Part shown: in pieces, positions 5,584-8,395 of the stretch | Layout of the letters: each line of letters begins with the position of its first letter | Numbering within the stretch: the stretch's first letter is position 1 | Assembly (NCBI GenBank): GCA_945486445.1 | Contig: CALYTD010000038.1 | Location: 1 to 8,395, forward strand | DNA: 8,395 bases | Direction of reading: 5' to 3' | Source: an uncultured Prevotellaceae bacterium | Lineage (GTDB): Bacteria > Bacteroidota > Bacteroidia > Bacteroidales > Bacteroidaceae | The notes under the pieces: model-generated | The model's input: the letters and a program-made list of their open reading frames with translations, nothing else | Told to the model about the DNA's origin: nothing | The model's database searches: none | Translations under genes and position numbers: made by a program

Positions 5584-6402
5584 ATGATACTAACAGCAGA
5601 CGGAGGAAGCACCAAGACCACCTGGATGACAGAGGAGAACGGTACAAGACAGTTGTTCCGCACACAGGGACTGAACCCGTTTCACCAGACAGAAGACGAG
5701 ATGCGACGCATCATAAACGATGAATTGCTGCGGCAAGAGGGCTTCCCTTGTGCCGCAGCAATCCGTTGTGTACGCTTCTACGGCGCTGGATGTACCATCG
5801 AGAAAGCCCCTCTTCTTGCTACGATACTGCGTAATTTCTTCCCTTCCGCACATGATGTAGAGGTTGGCAGCGACATACTCGGAGCGGCAAAAGCACTGTT
5901 TAATAACGAGGAGGGCATTGCCTGCATACTTGGTACTGGCTCTAACTCCTGCCTGTATGACGGCAAGGACATCGTGGCAAACGTCTCCCCGATGGGTTAT
6001 ATACTTGGTGATGAGGGCAGCGGAGCGGTTCTTGGCAAGACGTTTGTGAACTGTTTGTATAAGGGCGGGCACTCTGAGACGCTGAAAGTGTTTGAGAAAG
6101 AGACGGGACTTACTGCTTCCGAGATAATAGAGAGTGTTTACCGCCGTCCCTACCCTAACCGTTTTCTTGCCTCACTTGCTCCCTTTATCTGGCGGCATAC
6201 GGACGAGCCGTGGATAGAACAGATGGTGGTGGAGTGTTTCAGAGGGTTCTTCAAACGTAACATTTCCCATTACCTACGCCCTGACCTGCCGTGTTCCTTT
6301 GTTGGCAGCATTGCTTTTTACTTTGAGAAGGAGCTGCGTATAGCGGCAAAGAAAGAGGGTTCCATCATCGGGAAAGTGATGAAGGAACCCCTTATGTCAT
6401 AG
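5584..6402 (+). CDS. BadF/BadG/BcrA-type ATPase, N-acetylglucosamine-kinase-like
   Basis: This 272-residue protein has the ASKHA (actin/hexokinase-like) fold signatures of the BadF/NAGK family. They are the phosphate-1 loop ADGGSTKT (5-11 region, D6), the likely catalytic aspartate D97 in GSDILGAAKAL, the phosphate-2 loop ILGTGSNS (115-122), GDEGSGA (142-148) and the adenosine-site pattern VGSIAFYF (240-247). Relatives phosphorylate amino sugars such as N-acetylglucosamine during cell-wall recycling or host-glycan use; the substrate here is not fixed by neighbours. The length is close to that of Bacteroidales homologues, but the C-terminus (KVMKEPLMS) seems a few residues shorter than I would expect. 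The last codons are built into a hairpin (6357-6390). The gene converges on the lipoprotein gene with only 22 bases between stops. Confidence 0.85.
   Translation: MILTADGGSTKTTWMTEENGTRQLFRTQGLNPFHQTEDEMRRIINDELLRQEGFPCAAAIRCVRFYGAGCTIEKAPLLATILRNFFPSAHDVEVGSDILGAAKALFNNEEGIACILGTGSNSCLYDGKDIVANVSPMGYILGDEGSGAVLGKTFVNCLYKGGHSETLKVFEKETGLTASEIIESVYRRPYPNRFLASLAPFIWRHTDEPWIEQMVVECFRGFFKRNISHYLRPDLPCSFVGSIAFYFEKELRIAAKKEGSIIGKVMKEPLMS
6357..6390 (+). terminator. hairpin within the 3' end of the kinase gene
   Basis: GGGTTCCATCATC (6357-6369) pairs with GATGAAGGAACCC (6378-6390), 12 of 13 positions with one A/A mismatch, around an 8-base loop. TAGTTTTTC follows about 9 bases later, across the stop codon. 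With only 22 bases between the two convergent genes, a terminator placed inside the coding end is plausible. The gap before the T-run makes it non-canonical. Confidence 0.4.
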
Positions 6403-6424
6403 TTTTTCTATCTTGTCTGGGGAA

Positions 6425-6967
6425 TTATTCTTCTCCCATCCCCTCGCAACGTTCTGCACTTGTGGCGCCGAAGTTATTGAGTCTCATCACCACATAGTAG
6501 AACTCCTCGTTACTGTCATCTGGCGAACCTACACTGACAATGAATCTCAGACTATTGCCTTCTGCCTTGTCGAGGTTCATTCCCAACAGCACTCCGTGCT
6601 CCTTGAACTGTTGCGGAAGCATTGGTGCGAAGTTGGATTTGGTAAATGTCTTTTGGAAAAACATTGTTCCGTCAGCACGATATACGGCCAGTCGTATGGC
6701 ATTGTCGTGGTATTCCACTCCGTGGTTTTCCACTGTGGCGAGTGAATCATTGGCTGCTCGCACTATACTGTATGAGTATTCCGCACCGCCTATCCACGTT
6801 ACGGAGCCGTTACGCTCGTCTGTCTCCATGCGTTCTGCCCCCTGTTGCGGCTTTGCAACTATCTTTTCTACGATAATATCCTCCTCTGCTTTCTTCTCAC
6901 TCTTACATGAAAAGAAGGACAGGGATACCGCAAAGGCGAGAAGTCCTATGTAGATGCTGTGTCTCAC
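6425..6967 (-). CDS. DUF4738-like lipoprotein
   Basis: This 180-residue protein begins with a lipoprotein signal peptide: a hydrophobic run IGLLAFAVSLSFFS and lipobox cysteine C21, followed by KSEKK. A charged linker (22-50) precedes one beta-rich domain with the patterns VTWIGGAEYSYSIVR (56-70), YHDNAIRLAVYRADG (86-100), FFQKTFTKSNFAP (103-115) and LRFIVSVGSPD (140-150). I recognise this as the DUF4738 type of Bacteroidetes lipoprotein; its function is unknown. The start is GTG (6967-6965), which directly abuts the stop of the TPR gene (TAAGTG), so translation is probably coupled. No ATG gives an intact signal peptide, which supports the GTG. Confidence 0.8.
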   Translation of the reverse strand: MRHSIYIGLLAFAVSLSFFSCKSEKKAEEDIIVEKIVAKPQQGAERMETDERNGSVTWIGGAEYSYSIVRAANDSLATVENHGVEYHDNAIRLAVYRADGTMFFQKTFTKSNFAPMLPQQFKEHGVLLGMNLDKAEGNSLRFIVSVGSPDDSNEEFYYVVMRLNNFGATSAERCEGMGEE

Positions 6968-7663
6968 TTACTTGTTTACGCGCTCTATGTACTTGTCAAT
7001 GTCCTGTGCAGCGACACTGTTTATGTACTTTTCCTTTACATCTTTATATATGGCAAGTGCCTCATCCTTCTTGCCTTGGCTCTCAAGCAGGCGTGCTGCC
7101 TGTACTAGGAATGTTGGTGAGAGGCTGTTGTTCACTCCCTCTTCTGACTCTGCGTCAGCCATTGCAGCAGCCTTTTTCAGAGTGCTGATGGCCTTGTCTA
7201 TATCGCCCGTGTGTGCCAGCGCATTACCCAAGGCTGCCATTGCCGCCGGGCTTATCATGGCGTCACCCTGTGAAGAGAAGTCATCGAGATACTTTACTGC
7301 CTCTGCCCATTTGCCAAGGTTGGCATAACACAGGCCAGCATACAGTTCTGCGAGGTTCGCTGCGTCTGTACCGCCGTAGTTGTCAGCTACCGCAAGGAAA
7401 CCCTCTTGTGCTTTGTCACCGTTGAGAGCCTTCTGATAGTCTCCCTGTCCAAAGGCCTCCTGTGCCTTGGCAAGAGCCGTTGAAGCCTTTTCCTCACGTG
7501 GACCGGCAAAGAATGACGTGTAAGTCACATAGCCACAGACAGCTATCACGATGGCTGCCACAGCGATAAGAATCTGTTTGCGATACTTTAAGAAAAACTC
7601 TTCCTGAGTGTTTAGGCTCTGTTCCTGTGCGGCAGCAGCCTCCTTTTTGTTAGAATTTGCCAT
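6968..7663 (-). CDS. membrane-anchored tetratricopeptide repeat protein (YfgM-like layout)
   Basis: This 231-residue protein has a short hydrophilic N-terminus, one membrane helix (about 30-50, ILIAVAAIVIAVCGYVTYTS) and a periplasmic or exposed alpha-helical TPR domain. Visible repeat units include AKAQEAFGQGDYQKAL (65-80), AELYAGLCYANLGKWAEAVKYL (105-126), AAMAALGNALAHTGDIDKAISTL (140-162) and LVQAARLLESQGKKDEALAIY (186-206). Such proteins serve as scaffolds; the N-in anchor plus TPR layout matches YfgM, an ancillary factor of the Sec translocon in E. coli, but close relationship is not shown. It is the first gene of a two-gene unit with the DUF4738-like lipoprotein, with no bases between them. 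The ATG at 7663 is preceded by an A-rich leader typical of Bacteroidetes start regions. Confidence 0.85.
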   Translation of the reverse strand: MANSNKKEAAAAQEQSLNTQEEFFLKYRKQILIAVAAIVIAVCGYVTYTSFFAGPREEKASTALAKAQEAFGQGDYQKALNGDKAQEGFLAVADNYGGTDAANLAELYAGLCYANLGKWAEAVKYLDDFSSQGDAMISPAAMAALGNALAHTGDIDKAISTLKKAAAMADAESEEGVNNSLSPTFLVQAARLLESQGKKDEALAIYKDVKEKYINSVAAQDIDKYIERVNK

Positions 7664-7699
7664 TTATATTTTGTTTTTTTATTACTTTTACAGATAGGG

Positions 7700-7726
7700 G
7701 TTGGGCACTGAGCCCACCTACACAAA
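7700..7726 (-). other. small leader hairpin before the TPR gene
   Basis: In the predicted 5' leader, TGGGC and GCCCA pair around a five-base loop and can be extended on both sides with a bulge (outer pairs GG/CC). It lies about 40 bases upstream of the ATG. It could be a stabilising or attenuating structure, or chance. Confidence 0.3.
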
Positions 7727-7732
7727 ATCGCT

Positions 7733-7741
7733 GCAAAGTTA
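7733..7741 (-). promoter_or_regulatory. -7 element of the TPR-lipoprotein operon promoter
   Basis: On the minus strand, TAACTTTGC (7741-7733) matches the consensus. The upstream box is poor (TTTC, 7766-7763, 21 bases away). Transcription should start near 7727, giving a leader of about 63 bases. Confidence 0.6.
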
Positions 7742-8081
7742 GCATATTTTTTTGAGAAAAAAGAAATTATTACGTGTTTTTTTGCATATATATGCGTTTA
7801 TAACAGTGTTTTTTGAAACCATAACGTTGTTTTTCTCTTGACAGACGGTGCTATATCTCCTTTATTTGCTATATGTGCTGGTCTGACTGTAAGTTCTGTT
7901 CTCGTTCCTGTTGCCCTATTTGTCAAGCCTGCGTAGTTCAATGAGAAAGCAAGTTTGATGGCATTGCGAGGCGTAGAGAGGTGTAATGTACAGAATTTTA
8001 ACAACCAATGTGTGATTATATGCACACGGCACTTTGCGCACCAATAACCTTCAACCTGAAGCCATGACCCTGCCTTCTCCT

Positions 8082-8121
8082 CAAACAGGTGCTGATTACG
8101 ATGTAATCACTATGCTTTTTT
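8082..8121 (+). repeat. third copy of the dispersed repeat, with hairpin and T-run
   Basis: CAAACAGGTGCTGATTA (8082-8098) is identical over 17 bases to 2395-2411. Here the unit continues into TGATTAC GAT GTAATCA (8093-8109), a 7-base-pair hairpin with a 3-base loop, and seven bases later a run of six T (8116-8121). Both places in the window where this word occurs are therefore hairpins followed by T-runs in gene-free DNA. Confidence 0.55.
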
Positions 8122-8289
8122 CACACGTAACCTACTCTATCGTAAAAAGAGAATTTCGACACGGCATTTGCTTAATTCTAAACGAGAACACAATGATTTC
8201 CAATCTACAATAAAAACAGGATACTTGTCTTTTGGCAGTGCAAAGACGTATCATACTCAATCATTCAACCTTCATACCACGCACAACAG

Positions 8290-8332
8290 AAAACGCCCAT
8301 ACCACGATATAGGAACGTGATATGGGCGTTTT
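8290..8332 (-). terminator. strong bidirectional hairpin terminator
   Basis: The arms 8290-8306 and 8316-8332 pair over 17 bases with one C/A mismatch around a nine-base loop. They start with AAAACGCCCAT and end with ATGGGCGTTTT, so either strand has a T-run at the base of the stem. It lies 31 bases downstream of the stop of the partial minus-strand gene at the right edge and probably terminates it. Confidence 0.75.
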
Positions 8333-8363
8333 GATATATATAGTTTGCAACAATATCCGTTGT

Positions 8364-8395
8364 TTATTTCAAGTATTGTGCTAACGGTGACTTAC
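8364..8395 (-). CDS. partial 3' end of a minus-strand gene
   Basis: The last bases read on the minus strand as ...KSPLAQYLK followed by TAA (8366-8364). The other two minus frames are closed by stops. A strong hairpin terminator 31 bases beyond supports a real gene end. Ten codons are too few to identify the product, and the gene continues beyond the window. Confidence 0.45.
   Translation of the reverse strand, partial: KSPLAQYLK

Larger units (their letters stand above)
7742..8363. other. gene-poor intergenic region of about 620 bases
   Basis: No convincing gene is present. The longest minus-strand frame (8025-7798, 75 codons, GTG start) has no recognisable domain and no TAnnTTTG promoter. 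The region contains a perfect 12-base palindrome GCATATATATGC (7784-7795), an isolated repeat copy with a small hairpin and T-run (8082-8121), and a strong terminator (8290-8332). Decayed coding sequence or an unrecognised small RNA cannot be excluded. Confidence 0.5.

Noticed and set aside
7784..7795. Perfect palindrome GCATATATATGC as a regulator binding site
   Set aside because: It is a simple alternating AT tract with short GC ends, is not repeated elsewhere in the window, and lies more than 40 bases upstream of the predicted promoter; no support beyond symmetry.
7798..8025. 75-codon minus-strand frame starting with GTG
   Set aside because: No domain, signal or promoter was recognised, it sits in a gene-free region, and only its length argues for it. 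Kept as a note in the intergenic entry.
1..8395. Defence system, prophage, insertion sequence or CRISPR array
   Set aside because: No transposase, integrase, nuclease or phage-like protein, no regular spacer array, and all main genes are recognisable chromosomal families.

Overview
The window looks like Bacteroidales chromosome, most probably Prevotella or a close relative. Nearly every gene start is preceded by the Bacteroidetes sigma-ABfr type promoter (TTTG, 19-21 bases, TAnnTTTG). The gene content also fits: an NspC-type polyamine decarboxylase, a DUF4738-like lipoprotein, a membrane-anchored TPR protein and a BadF/NAGK-type kinase. There is no sign of phage, an insertion sequence or CRISPR. 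The window is mostly ordinary chromosome with some intergenic structure worth a second look.

Left part (1-2493). A ThiE/TenI-like TIM-barrel gene (minus strand) and nspC (plus strand) diverge from a 150-base promoter region. A tRNA-His gene follows, with a near-perfect promoter, and a long hairpin begins at its 3' end. A gene-free stretch of about 240 bases then carries a 22-base repeat unit that folds into a second terminator-like hairpin.

Middle (2494-5583). A GtrA-like membrane protein (minus strand) and a two-component system (plus strand) diverge. The response regulator is OmpR/PhoB type and overlaps its sensor kinase gene by 23 bases. Between the divergent promoters is a 7-4-7 direct repeat (TTGTAAC/TTTTAAC). 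Immediately after the kinase gene, three clear and one weaker copy of the same word occur in 11-base register, 10 bases upstream of a TAnnTTTG element. That promoter precedes a 37-codon single-membrane-segment ORF. The layout resembles an E. coli Pho-box promoter. It suggests an autoregulated circuit whose output includes a tiny membrane protein next to the kinase gene. This is the most interesting part of the window and it is an inference.

Right part (5584-8395). A sugar-kinase-like BadF/NAGK family gene (plus strand) converges with a two-gene minus-strand unit in which the TPR protein is followed, with no gap, by a lipoprotein gene starting with GTG. About 620 bases (7742-8363) then hold no convincing gene, but they contain another copy of the 17-base repeat core beside a T-run and a strong bidirectional terminator. 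The last 32 bases are probably the 3' end of a minus-strand gene that continues out of the window.
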